64,000 bases of DNA. Origin: Diphasiastrum complanatum. Taxonomy: Eukaryota > Streptophyta > Lycopodiopsida > Lycopodiales > Lycopodiaceae. Made by a program: the position numbers and the translations under genes. Position 1 is the first letter of the stretch. Every line of letters begins with the position of its first letter. A model generated the notes under the pieces. It did no database searches, was not told the DNA's origin, and worked only from the letters and a program-made list of their open reading frames with translations. Below are positions 20,142 through 31,589 of the stretch, piece after piece. Where the stretch lies: assembly GCA_029204225.1 (NCBI GenBank), contig CM055097.1:74796860-74860859 (forward strand), written 5' to 3'.

Positions 20142-20975
20142 GTGTGCAAGAGAGTGAGAGAGATAATTTTATTCAATCAAGAACGTAATAATTGAAAAAT
20201 AGCAAATTTGTATAATTGAGAGAATCGGAACACAATACAGTAGCGCTGATAAGCACATATTCCTACTTATAGATTCTGAAACAATGCCTACAATTCTAGC
20301 TCTCTCTCTCTCTCTCTCTCTCTCTCTATGAATCACTAACTCTAAGGAGCTAGCTATTTAAGACCTTTTGGTCGTTTTGATCACTTTGTGTATCTACAGA
20401 TTGTTCAACTCAACAACACCTATCACTCTTCTCTTTGTTCATATACATATTTATAGCTGTTAGAATCTTTTGATTTATTGCAATTACAGTTTACAAGATG
20501 ATTAACAACCGTTTAAGCAAGATCCGTAGATCCGTTATTAGAGCATCGTGAAGGAGGAGAAGTACAAAGTAACGTATCCTCCGTATATGTCGTAGTGCAA
20601 GGATGTAGGCCGTGATGGCCGTAGTTTGTTCGCAATCATTTGAACAACCACTGGTCGTTCAATTAGTTGTTGATCATTTGCTCTGTAGGTGATCGTTTGC
20701 TTCCTTCGTTGATAATTGTAAGTGATAACTTACGGAGCTAAACGATGAGATGGGTCAACTATTGCTAGTTGACTTCATAGGAACTCGTAAATTGTCGTCG
20801 CTGGTCGACTTCGTTGATAACTGTAAGTAGGTTGTTTATGTTTTCAAACAATTGAGGAGATTTGACTCTGGTCATAGCTTCCATCATAGGAGATCGTAAG
20901 AAGGTCACTTGCGGTGGTCGACAGGATTCCGCAAGTGCTCGTAGATAGTAACCTACGGATTTTAACGACTCCCTT
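20142..20975 (-). repeat. 5' LTR of element H, second part (U3 side), truncated
   Basis: Continues the H LTR after the element I insertion. On the minus strand there is a cttaaatagctagc TATA-like stretch (near 20345-20360) and gaataaaatt (near 20170), fitting a promoter and a polyadenylation signal. 20545-20975 is the reverse complement of 26080-26510, part of the LTR at 25866-27198. The expected ...ccaaca border is missing, so the U3 end is lost. Confidence 0.6.
20300..20327. repeat. CT dinucleotide microsatellite
   Basis: About 14 uninterrupted CT units inside the H LTR, just upstream (minus strand) of the likely transcription start region or in R/U5. Confidence 0.9.
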
Positions 20976-23300
20976 TTCTAAACTTTTTGTATTGTGTGGA
21001 CTTTGTTATATGTCAAATCTAAACTCTGCGGTAGAACCATTGAAACAATTGACAAATGTAGTTTTGTTTTCCATCAGTTCCTCCATGTTGTGTATTTTGA
21101 TGAAATGTTGCTCGTGCTTGCCAATGTGACTTCTCCATCCCTTGCGATGACTAGACACTCAGGCTTCCATATGCGATTACAAAAAATGTTGTATGATCTC
21201 TTAGTATGTGCTGCAGATGTCAAAACCATAATGCCAGTTTTATGTTTGGATCTAGATATATATGGAAAATTGAAAGCATCTTGGAGAATTTATACTAACC
21301 ATGTAATGAGTGATGTGATCTTCTCCCCATGCTTTTGATACTACATTAACAAACTCGACACAAGTCCTTTGTACAACTTTCTTATCAATATCAGAGTATT
21401 TATCTTTTCTTAAAATAGCAATCATACTATCAAGCTTATTCCATACATCAACTTTTAGTACTCTAGTTTTGTCGTCTTTCTCAAAGTCCTAAGTGGCAGC
21501 AATGATATCTGTCTAGACCGAGTGTTGAATATTAGCAGTCTTACCAGTATGATTTGATAGGAATTGACGTGCTTTTGCTCCTCCTATGCTTGGCTTAGTT
21601 GGCATATTTCCAATCTTTCCTGAAAGCTTTTCATCTTTTTGAATTTTGACATGTCCCTTATGAAGTCCTACTTTTGATAACACATCTTCTAATCGAGAGA
21701 TAGCTTCCTTTGCTGATGATTCTGGCTTACTATTCCAAGCAAAATTATATCAAGATAAATGATGTTTTCTATTAATCTAACTTCTGCATGAAGAGTGCAA
21801 ACATGCACATTTTTCAAGAGGCTTCCAGTTTGGATCTGTATATTCTCTAGTAATTCCTGTACTCCTAGTAAAATCTTTTGCCATTTTCATGCAGTGGGTG
21901 GTCTGATGTAGCATCGTCAGAGATATTATACATACATTTCAATGATTTCAAATCACCTGCTAAGTGCCATTCAACATTGAAGTTTCCAACTCCTGGAACA
22001 TTCAAGAGAAGTCCTCCATCCATATGGTCCTTGTTGATCCTAGGATAAAATGTCCTTGAGAATATCCATGATAATATATTAGCATCCTCCTTCAGCACTT
22101 GTCCAAAGAATTAATCAAACTTAGTTAACAAAGAATCAATACTATTCAATGAATCTATTGTAATAAAGAGGCTAGTTACCTGAAGCGCTGCCAACATCAA
22201 ATATCATGCTCTGACTGGACACTGAATCTGAAATCTTCTTGGTCCTTTGTTAAGTGTATCCCTCTCTTTCTTCAAGTGATATATCCTAGAGATTGGGACT
22301 TTTCTAATTTGAACTTGCTTGAAAGCTTCTCTAATTAGTTTAAATATTGTTGCATATGCTTCCCTGCTAATACCTACAAAATCACAATCACCCTGAACTA
22401 TAGTCTTATCTAAAAAAATTTGAATGTTCACCATCAAAGGCTCTATTATTTTACACCTTACATTTGAACTCCTATTGTTCATCATGATATACTTAGTGGA
22501 TTTGTCTGTCAATATTGTGCCCAATGACATTCCTAGTGAAGCATTGTCTTTAATATTTCGAGGAGCTACTAATGCAGATCTGGAAAAAAAAACATATAGT
22601 TAACAGAATAACACCATAGTAGAAATAAACCCAAATGTCATTGAAAAACTTACAAAGATCATAATATGCTTACTTGAATGCATGGATCCTTCTATTTCGA
22701 TAACCTCCTTTTGAAAGCGTTTGCATATTTATGCAACTTTGTCACTTTCGCTTCTTCCTTCCAGCCTTCTTCTTTGCCAATTGCACATCCTTCAGTAATT
22801 GTAAGTTTTTCAATACGAATAGATTGTAAGATTGACTGCATTTGCTCTAGTTCTGATTTGATATTGATTGTTATCTTCTATAATGATTCATTTTTTTTTT
22901 TAAGTTGTTCATTTTCCTCTAACGTCTTTTGGAGATGACAATAACTATTCTGACAATAAGAGAATATCCGAATTAACTTACCTTCTAAAAAGTGAACTTT
23001 ATTCATATAAAGTTGTTTTCCATGGTTTTACAATCTTTCACAATATCCTAGTAATCCACTATGCCCATTGCATATCCACGTAACTAAATGAGTTATTGAG
23101 GAGAATGTGGGATGTGTCAAAGTGCTTGGATCTTGTGGATATCATGTTCCATCTGCCCACAAATCCAAGTTTTTCTTTCTTTCTGCCCTGTAACGAGAAC
23201 GATCCTCAGCAGATATTTAAATTCCTTTGCCTCCTCTTCTTTGCAAAGGGATATCCACATGTAGATGATATAATGTCATCATCAGAAAAAACAATACAGT
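20976..23300 (-). pseudogene. Decayed, intron-bearing non-retroviral gene
   Basis: Minus strand, several exon-like blocks. 22980-22674: a Lys/Glu-rich coiled-coil segment (LEENEQLKKKNESL, KSELEQMQSILQSI, EEGWKEEAKVTKLH) with one or two stops. Then an apparent intron (22580-22673). 22579-22204: MSLGTILTDKSTKYIMMN through RRFQIQCPVRA. 22098-21865: FSRTFYPRINKDHMDGG, VPGVGNFNVEWHLAGD. Lower frames down to ~21000 include WNKLDSMIAILRKDKYSD, FVNVVSKAWGEDHITHY, and SSQGMEKSHWQAR with QHGG and QLFQWFYRR. No Gag, RT or integrase motif is present. I recall similar SSQG..EKSH..AR proteins in plants and animals but cannot name the family. It could be a host gene copy or the gene of a DNA transposon. Confidence 0.55.
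22580..22673 (-). other. Apparent spliceosomal intron in the decayed gene
   Basis: On the minus strand the stretch starts attcaa|GTAAGC and ends TTTTTTTTTTCCAG|atctgc, a classic donor and a T-rich acceptor, about 94 bp. Exon-like coding sequence lies on each side. A second donor-like GTAAGT lies about 20 bases further in, so the exact donor is uncertain. Confidence 0.5.
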
Positions 23301-23914
23301 AATCAGATGCATCAAAGTACTTTGAACAGATTCTATGAAGCAAAACAAAATACTCATCTTTGATTGTATTATATACTATGTATGATCAATCCAATCTCCA
23401 TGCTTTTATGTTTGATTCCAATTTGAAAATGCTGCTCATTTTTTCATTCCAAGAGGTGGTTGGCGCTCATATTTCCATTCCAATGTGAAGATAGCGTTCA
23501 TAATTGGAGATGGCGCCCATATTTTTATTCTCGTGGAAAGAATGCATATGCAAACATTTTGCTATTTTTCCTTAGTCAAATTTGGGGATGGCGGTTATAT
23601 TCTAGATCCAGTGAAAATATTGCCCTTTTTGTAACCAATGGAGAGAATATTTTTGAATTTAGTCAAGTTATACAGCGAACTATTTACAGTTCTTAACTGT
23701 GACTATAAACACTGTGGTTAGATCATTGGGAGTTGGAGAGGCCTTGGGAGTGGTGGGGACAAGCAAATAAACAATATTGTTTTTGTTTTATTTTGATATT
23801 TTTCTATATCCTACATGGCATTCCTTAAAGGGTCTTTTTGATATTGAGAACTCCTCTAATGATCCTTAAAAATGCTAGCTGCAGTTGAGGCAGGAACGAG
23901 TAGTTCGCTTTAGT
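23301..23914 (+). other. Non-coding stretch before a primer site; probably LTR, with short imperfect repeats
   Basis: It ends just before a copia primer site at 23916, so at least the right part is expected to be an LTR. It does not match the LTR at 25866-27198. Variants of a GCGCTCATATTT word occur at 23431, 23462, 23492, 23512 and 23590. The left border was not found. Confidence 0.4.
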
Positions 23915-23915
23915 G

Positions 23916-23927
23916 GTATCAGAGCAC
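23916..23927 (+). promoter_or_regulatory. Primer-binding site of element J
   Basis: tggtatcagagc, a full 12-base match to initiator tRNA-Met, followed within about 30 bases by an integrase-type reading frame in place of a leader and gag. Confidence 0.85.
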
Positions 23928-24495
23928 ACTCTACAGGATGTCAAAAGGCAAAATGGCAGAAGGCATGAATGTGACTGACAGAAAGATCATTCTATGTGAA
24001 TCATGTTTGAAAGGCAAGTAGCATTGTGAACCATTCAGATTTGAAGGATTACGAGTGAAGGAGGTTCTTGGGCTGATACATAGCGATCTACGTGGACCTA
24101 TGAAGGTTCCGTCTATATCAGGAGCACAATACTTCACTACATTCATTGATAATTACACACACATGTCCTTTATTTTCTAAAGAAAAAGTCTGAAGTGTTT
24201 ACAGTTTTCAAACATTTTAAAAGTTTTTAGCTGAAACACAAACAAGAAGAAAAATCAAGATTTTGAGATCTGATAATGGTGGAGAACACACTAGTATAAA
24301 ACTCAAGAACTTTTGCCAGCATGAAGAAATTGAATGGCAATATATTGTCCTTACACACCATAGCACAACGGAGTAGCAGAGAGAAAGAACCAGACCTTGA
24401 TGGATGCAGCAAGGTGCATGATGGTACAGACAAACTTATCAAAAGAATTTTGGGCAGAAGCTATACTGACAGCTGTGTATCTACAAAATTGATTC
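23928..24495 (+). pseudogene. Integrase of element J (gag and protease deleted)
   Basis: After a short Met-rich start comes CESCLKGK (integrase zinc site), then VLGLIHSDLRGPMK, TTFIDNYTH, RSDNGGE in a shifted frame, NGVAERKNQTL and KEFWAEA. Catalytic Asp, Asp and Glu are all recognisable, but stops and frameshifts break the frame. Gag, protease and the first half of the zinc domain are missing, so the primer site was brought next to integrase by a deletion. The integrase tail and linker are also gone. Confidence 0.75.
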
Positions 24496-25850
24496 TAAAT
24501 GGATCTTTAAGCTGAAGCTTAAGCCAGATGGATCTTTATCCAAATGGAAAGCTAGATTGGTGGTTAAAGGCTTTGAAAAGTATATGGGATAGACTAAACT
24601 AAGACCTTCAGTCCAATAGTAAAACATCAGCCTATTCATACTCTATTGGCTATATCTGCTACAAAAGATCTGGATATTCCCCAGATGGACGTCCAGACGA
24701 CATTCCTACATGGATACATACAAGAAGATGTCTACATCTATCAACCAGAATGTACATCCCTCAAGGCAAGGAGCATCTACTATGCAAATTGCATAAGGCA
24801 TTATATGGTCTGAAGCAAGCTCCAAGGGCCTGGTATGATAGAATAAATCGTTTCTTGTTGCAACATGACTTAACTTCCTACACCGCAGATTCAAATGTGT
24901 ATCTAAAACCAAAGGGGCCAAGCTATGTTATAATAGCATTATATGTTGATGATTCCCTAATCATCAGCAATTCAAATCAGTTGCTACAAGAAACTAAGTC
25001 CTTACTCTCATCAGAGTTTGAGATGACTGATTTAGGTCTAGTCCATTACCTATTTGGAATGGAGATTCATAAATATTGCGCAAGTAGAAGAACCACCATA
25101 AGCCAACAATCCTACTTAATTAATGTACTTCGAAGATACGGCATGGAGGATTGCAAGCCATTACCCTTATCAGTCTATCATAGGTTCTCTCATGTACTCT
25201 ATGATTTGCACACGACCTGATGTAGCATATGCTGTAAGCATGCTGTCACAATTCATGTCCAATCCAGGCCTACAACACTGGAAAGCTCTACAAAGAGTTC
25301 TGAAGTACATTCAATCCTCAAAGTACTATGTCTTGAGTTACAACGGAAATACAGAAGCTGCATTCTCTTTGATTACCTATTCTGATTCAGACTGGGCAGG
25401 AGACATAGATACTAGAAAATCTACCTCTGGCTACATTTGCTTTCTTGCAGGAGGACCCATTTCATGGAACAACACGAAGCAGAAATGCATTTCATTATCC
25501 TCTACGGAATTAGAATATGTCACAACTACGTCAACAATGAAGGAGATTTTATGGCTTAGAAGACTACTACAGGATTTGAGATTCTCACAAATTGGTCCAA
25601 CTATACTCCAATGTGACAATCAGAGTTGTATAGCTCTGTAGTTGAACCAACGAACTCACACAAGGACCAATTACATAGATGTTCAGCTTTATTTTCTCAG
25701 AGAGAAGGTTTAGAATGAAGACGTTGCACTAAGTTACTGTCACACAGACACAATATGTTGGCTGACATTCTGACAAAACCATTGTCAAGGAACAAACATT
25801 CTACTCTAGTAGAATTGTTAAATCTCAATTTGAGTCCATATTCGTAGCAG
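24496..25850 (+). pseudogene. RT and RNase H of element J
   Basis: Starts KWIFKLKLKPDG just after the integrase break. RT continues with ARLVVKGF, PQMDVQTTFLHG, then the frame 24750-25220: LYGLKQAPRAWYDRI, YVDDSLIIS, TDLGLVHYLFGMEIH. 25123-25641 holds SMICTRPDVAYAVSM, YSDSDWAGDIDTRKSTSGYICF, SLSSTELEYVTT and LQCDNQSCIAL. The tail decays to 25850. Frameshifts lie near 24740 and 25180. The YVDD box and RNase H acidic residues are intact. Confidence 0.85.
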
Positions 25851-25853
25851 CAA

Positions 25854-25865
25854 GCTTAAGGGGAG
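25854..25865 (+). promoter_or_regulatory. Polypurine tract of element J
   Basis: gcttaaggggag directly before the TGTTGG start of the LTR. Position and composition fit plus-strand priming. Confidence 0.75.
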
Positions 25866-27198
25866 TGTTGGAATTCTAATCTTATCCTACTCATTCCTTC
25901 GCCCTCCTTCTACTCTCAATTCTATCTCTCTGAATTAGTTTGCAAAATACACGCAAAGTTGAATCAGACAGAACCGCAAAGCCATCACCAAATTACGATT
26001 TGACCGAAGGGAACCGTTAAATCAACGTTTATGGAGAAGGACGACTTAAACTGCAAACCAAAAGAAACCACAAACCGCAAGGGAGTCGTTAAAATCTATA
26101 GGTTACTATCTACGAGCACTTGCGAAATCCCGTTGACCATCGCAAGTGACCTTATTACAATCTCCTACAATGGAAGCTATGACCTGAGTCAACTCTCCTC
26201 AACCGTTTGAAAACGTAAACAACCTACTTACGGTTATCAGCGAAGTCAACCAGTGACAACAATTTACAAGTTCCTACGAAATCAACTAATAATGGTTGAC
26301 CCATCTCATCGTTTAGCTTTGTAAGTTATCACTTACAATTATCAATGAAGGAACCAAACGATCACCTACAAAGCAAATGATCAACAACTGATCGAATGAC
26401 CAGCAGTTGTCCAAACGATTGCGGACAGACTACGGCCATCACGGCCTACATCCTTGCACTACGACGCATACAGAGGATACGTTACTCTGTACTATTCCTC
26501 CTTCTGACAACTACAAATTATCAAAATGGTGAACTCCTGCAACTTTGTCGTGGCACGAACAAGACACGAAGGTCGAACGAGAACGATTCGTGATAGTCGA
26601 ACGAGAACGATTCATGATAGTCAACTTGTCTTTGAATCAAAGCACAAACGATTTGTAAATCAATCGCGAATCGCAAACACACCTCCAGGACCGCAAACTG
26701 CAAAAGGGACGCGAAACGAAAACTACAAAAAGAAACGAAAAGAACGAAAGCAGACGAGAGATTACGAAACAGACAAAGAAAAATCTTTCACACTGCCAGC
26801 TGGCAGCTCAATGGGCTTCACGCCCAGTTGAAACAAGTAGCAATGACAGAGACTAACTAACTAGTTGCTTAGCATTAACTAGTCATGTGATTTGATGTTT
26901 AGCTATCTTGTAAACTCCACATAGTGGAGGTATAAACGATCCTCTCTAGATCATAATAAAAAGAGGTGAATACAGATCTACTAAAACTGCTAATACAGTC
27001 ACTCTATTTTTGACATCTCATCTTGTGCTGTGTATCATGATTACTGGAATAGAATGTGTCCTGTGATGCGTAGTCGAGTGTCTGGGATCCTGTAAGGGCT
27101 TCCTCATGAAAAGATAATTTGAAGACAGAAAATTGTTCCCGATAAAGAAGACGAAGAGGACGAATACGAATCAGTCCCACACATGCGCTTTTGCGACA
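25866..27198 (+). repeat. 1333-bp LTR between elements J and K
   Basis: Starts tgttggaattc after a purine tract and ends cttttgcgaca directly before a primer site, so it can be read both as the 3' LTR of J and the 5' LTR of K. It has a tataaacg TATA-like box near 26931 and aataaaaag near 26956, in LTR order. 26080-26510 is the reverse complement of 20545-20975. A 24-bp tandem duplication lies at 26572-26619, and a ctgccagctggcag palindrome near 26793. Confidence 0.75.
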
Positions 27199-27210
27199 TG
27201 GTATCAGAGC
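27199..27210 (+). promoter_or_regulatory. Primer-binding site of element K
   Basis: tggtatcagagc, full match to initiator tRNA-Met, abutting the LTR end with no spacer. Confidence 0.95.
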
Positions 27211-27263
27211 TAACAGGTTGTCACTACTGATATCCTAGCAGTGATTCTTCCAGACAACATAAT

Positions 27264-28830
27264 ATGGCTACGACAATCCATACCAGAGTAGCAATCAGTC
27301 TTGATGGCGCAAATTACAGAATCTGAAAATTCACAATCAAAACACTCCTGAAGGGCAAAGGCATCTGGTCAGTGACCGAGCTCTCAGAGGTGCAGCCTCC
27401 AAAGGGAGACCCGAGGAGAGCTGAATGGATCAGAAAGGATGAGCGCGCAATGGCGATAATTGTTTTGTCCATAAATGAAGGTCTACTCATGCAGATTGAA
27501 GACTGCGAAAGCAGCCATGCAGCATGGGAAAGATTAAAGCAGAAGTATGAAGTGAGGACTACAGCTTCAGACATGCACCTTCACAATCAGCTACAATCAA
27601 TACGGTGCGATGGCAACCAGTTGGATCAGCACATTGAGAAGATCAGAACGATCTTCACTCAACTCGCTACACCAGGACAGGAGCACCAGGTTCCAGCACC
27701 ACAACAGCTAATGTACTTCATGAAATCTCTATCGACGTCCTATCATCCGCTGAGAATGCTCATATTGAGTCTACCAGATATGACATTCGACAAAGCAGTC
27801 AGTCTTGTCGCTGATGAGAGACTGATGAGAGACGAAGGAGAGGGAAGTAGTGATCAAGAGAAGGCTCTCTTCACGAAAGGAAAGAAGAAGAACAAAAACA
27901 AACCAAGATTCAAGAAGATGAAGTCCTCGAATCAACAATCTTCTTCCTACGTTCACTGCCACAAACTAGGCCATACGGCCAACAAATGCTGGTTCAATCC
28001 AGCAATACCTTGCATGCACTGCAAGAAGAAAGGGCATTTTGCATACGACTGCAGATTCAACCCAAAAAGAAAAAACAAAACTAAAAAGGCAAACGTTGTA
28101 GAATCATCTAAAAATGTAGAAAGAGGCGACGAAGCTTTCACGATACTCGATGAAGCTTCGACAAGCTACTCCGAACATGACTACGATGTGGTCATTGATT
28201 CAGGAGCAACATCTTACATAACCTGTCACAAGAAAATGTTGATCAACTTTTGTGAACTCGAAAACGACAGAGCGGTGATTCTAGGTGATGGAACCAGACA
28301 CGATGTCAAGGGCATCGGCTCTCTACAGCTACGAACACTGTCAAGCCAAGCAGAGCTGCCAGGAGCACTCTATGTGCCCTCACTCAGAAAAGATCTGCTA
28401 TCTGTTTCCAAGATGGCAGATCTAGGCATTCAAGTTTTGTTTGATGGCAATACTTGTTGTATGATCGAGAAGACGACAAACAAGCTGACGGTCGGATGCA
28501 GAGAAGGAAACCTCTACCAGGCCAAAATAATCAGCAACTCTGATAGCATATTAAATGCTTCAAAAAACAAAGATCAGCTCTGGCATAGGATAATGTATCA
28601 TCTGAACATGCGGAGCCTGTACGACATGAGCACAAAGGACATTGTCACAAGTCTCAAAATATCAATGCCCGAGGCTGAGTTCTGCAAAGCTTGTCAGAAT
28701 GGCAAGCAACATCGGAATTCATTTACACTCGAAGGAAGAAGAGCCAAGGAAGTTTTTGAGCTTGTCCACTCTGATGTGTGTGGACCGATGAAAACAGATT
28801 CGCTCTCAGGTCCGAAGTATTTGATTCTTT
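27264..28830 (+). pseudogene. Gag, protease and pre-integrase of element K
   Basis: Start chosen at ATG 27264 because the frame then holds the Gag N-terminal motif; it has TGA at 27324-27326 where other copies have the conserved Trp after Y-x-x. From 27327 it is open. Gag includes AIIVLSINEGLLMQI, AAWERLKQKYE and MRMLILSLPDMTFDKAV. Two zinc knuckles follow: the first reads Y-x-x-C...HTANKC (first Cys lost), the second, CMHCKKKGHFAYDC, is intact. Protease VIDSGATSYIT has D-S-G. Then LYVPSLRKDLLSVSKM, LWHRIMYHLNM, CKACQNGKQ and HSDVCGPM. After GPKY about 25 residues are deleted and the frame shifts. Confidence 0.85.
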
Positions 28831-29464
28831 CAAGAAGTTCGTGGCATTCACAGAACGACACATCTAAAAAAGGATACAAATCCTTAGATCTGACAATGGA
28901 GGTGAATACAAAAGCACAGAATTCTCAAGATTCTGCGAAGAACAGGGGATTGAACACCAGTTCACTCTTGCATACACACCAGAATACAATGGTGTGGCAG
29001 AAAGAAAAAATAGAATGCTAGTCGAAGGAGCCAGATGCATGATGGCACAGGCTCAATTGCCAGGTCAATTTTGGACTGAGGCAATAGCTGCAGTTGTACA
29101 CCTGCAGAACAGATCTACAATGACAACGCTGGAGAACAAAACACCATACGAGATGTGGACAGGCAAAAAGCCTGATCTGTCATACGCACAAGTGTTTGGA
29201 TGTGCAACATACAAGCACATTCCAAAGGAAAGCAAGCTCGATGACAAATTCGAGCAAACAATCATGGTCGGCTACTCGAATAGAACACATGTGTACAGAC
29301 TCTATGATCTAACCACGAAGAAGGTTGTTTTGAGCAGAGATGTAAAGTTCGACGAGTCCACATTCCCTGGACTGAAAGACGAAAGAGGCCATGAGATCTT
29401 CACACTACTGCCTATTCAAGAGAGAGATCGAGAACAGTCATCAAATCAGAATGCAGGACCCTAG
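28831..29464 (+). pseudogene. Integrase core and tail of element K
   Basis: The core resumes in another frame ([21 protein letters not shown] with the Glu). Frame 28994-29464 runs QLPGQFWTEAIAAVVHLQNR, KTPYEMWTGKKPD, AQVFGCATYKHIPK, MVGYSNRTHVYRLYD and SRDVKFDES, then an acidic linker ending at a TAG. Only the deletion after GPKY and the frame change break it. Confidence 0.85.
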
Positions 29465-30180
29465 ACTTCAGAGCAGCAGAAAATAGAGGATCGGCCCCAC
29501 GAACAAGAAATGTTTGAGCAGCGACAAAACAAACCTTGAAGGTCAACAAGACAAAGAAGACCTCCAGACCGCTATTCTGACAATCTTCAATAGAGCGAAG
29601 ACATGTAGTTCGAGTACTGCAGCTTCACAGAAGAGCTAGCAACATACCAAGAAGCTATCTAGAGTCCAGAGGGAGTATTATGGAAACAGGCAATGTCAAA
29701 AGAGATCGAGTCGATGAGGTGAAATGAGGCACGGACATTAGAGCCACTACCAGAAAATAGAAAAGTAGTCGACTGCAAGTGGGTGTACAAGCAAAAGTTG
29801 AAATTAGATGGCACCATTGGCCGCTACAAAGCAAGGCTTGTCGCGAAGGGCTACACGCAGAGATATGGTATCGACTATTTCGACACATATTCGCCCATGG
29901 TCAAGATGACAAGCATAAGGCTGCTCCTTGCATACGCCACACAATACAATTTGGAAATTCACCAGATTGACGTGAAGGCAACCTTTCTCCACGAAGATCT
30001 AGAGGAGAAAATTTTCATGAAGCAACTTGAAGGCTATGAAGACCCTGATAGTAGACAATATGTCTGTCAATTTTAGAGATGCATCTATGGTCTAAAACAT
30101 GCATCACGAGCCTGGTACAAAAAGCTTGATGGTCTAATGAAGTCTCTAGACTTCAATCCTAAAGTACATCATGTCCTTGA
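29465..30180 (+). pseudogene. RT N-terminal half of element K, truncated
   Basis: Linker with stops, then CKWVYKQKLKLDG, RYKARLVAKGYTQRYG, FDTYSPMVKMTSIRLLLA, HQIDVKATFLHEDLEE, a TAG, CIYGLKHASRAWYKKL. The element stops at about 30150; YVDD, RNase H, purine tract and 3' LTR are absent, and unrelated AT-rich DNA follows. Confidence 0.8.
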
Positions 30181-31427
30181 ATAGATCATGATTTGATCAT
30201 GGGTCATGCTACCACAAGAAACACCCTTATTCACCTCAATTATGGTGGGAGACATTCATTCATTTTGAAAATTAGTTTCTTGTAGTAGTTTTTGAAATAT
30301 TGACATTGTAGTTGAGTTTAATATGTGCATTGTAGTCACAATTTCCATGTAATAATATCATGATAATGGTTATCATTTCTTTAGTGGACTACATTACTTC
30401 CATAAACTTCATCCTCTCATAAAAATTGAAATAGATGCTGAACATTTGTAATGGATATTATGTGCCAAGGAGTGGGAGAAAAGACCCTAACCTCGGTCAA
30501 CCCAACATAGATTAAAAAGTTCAACCATGATGACTGCAAATGCATCCATCTATAATATGGGGCACCGAATGTGTTACAAGTTTCATAGAAACATCATTTG
30601 GTCAAAAAAGGTTTCTTTATGTACATAAAGTATTATCCTATGAAAACTTAGCCTCCATTTTGATTGTTTTGTAGAACAATTATGTCTGCCATAATGTTTT
30701 TACAGTTTTTAGTCTCCTTCAATATAAGACTATTGATGTGAAATATTACAAAATAAAAAATCACATGATAAGACTCTATGACGAGTAGCTTTGACCAAAA
30801 GATTTCTTGATTTATTGTACTAGAACTCTTTGTATGCATTATGACATCATACTTCATGTAACTTTATAGAGCAATTGAAATCAATAGAAATAAAAGATTA
30901 AAAAAAGCATGATATTTTTGTCACATCAAAGATTTGTTGTTTATCTGCATTGACATTTCGCTTGTTCAATTAAAATGTTGTTGATTCATAAGCCATTTGC
31001 ATCTATTAAATATACCTTCTTTGAGCTATCGCTAACCACCAACATCGAATGAAAAACTCATTCCACCAAGCCTCATACATATGTTGCATCAACACTACCT
31101 TTGACTACAATAAGATTCTAATTTTTGAGGCTAATTTCTTTTATTTTATTGCATGATATTATACATATGTATTTAGACTCCTGCTTTCTCATACTCAAGA
31201 TAATGAAAATGATTGGATATGTTTTGCATATACCTACAAGCCATATAAACTTCACCATAGAAAAACACATTGACCCTATTTTCTCACTAAGAAGTCCAAT
31301 TACAAGTATTTTGGATGCTATATATAGATTAGCTAAGTGGATTTTGTGGTGGTGAATGAAAGTCACTATGTAACTTTCTAAAGTATATATGTTGAGCATT
31401 CATTCATATTTTCTTGAAAAATCAAAT

Positions 31428-31589
31428 CTTATAATGGGCACTTAACATTAACTTTTAAGAAAAGAGATATCAATGATCATTATTTAACATGTTATTGAAG
31501 ACTATAACCTTATAATGGGCACTTAATATTAACTTCTAAGAAAAGAGATATCCATGATCATTATTTAAGATGTTATTGAAGACTATACA
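31428..31589. repeat. 81-bp tandem duplication
   Basis: Two head-to-tail copies, 31428-31508 and 31509-31589, both starting cttataatgggcactta and ending around gaagactata. A handful of substitutions separate them. Confidence 0.9.

Noticed and set aside
22930..22985. Second intron (GTAAGTTAATTCGG to TTATTGTCAG) in the decayed gene
   Set aside because: Splice-like ends exist, but the interval is about 35 bp, too short for a plant intron; kept only as a possibility.
31428..31589. CRISPR-like repeat
   Set aside because: Only two adjacent copies with no spacer; plant DNA; a simple tandem duplication.
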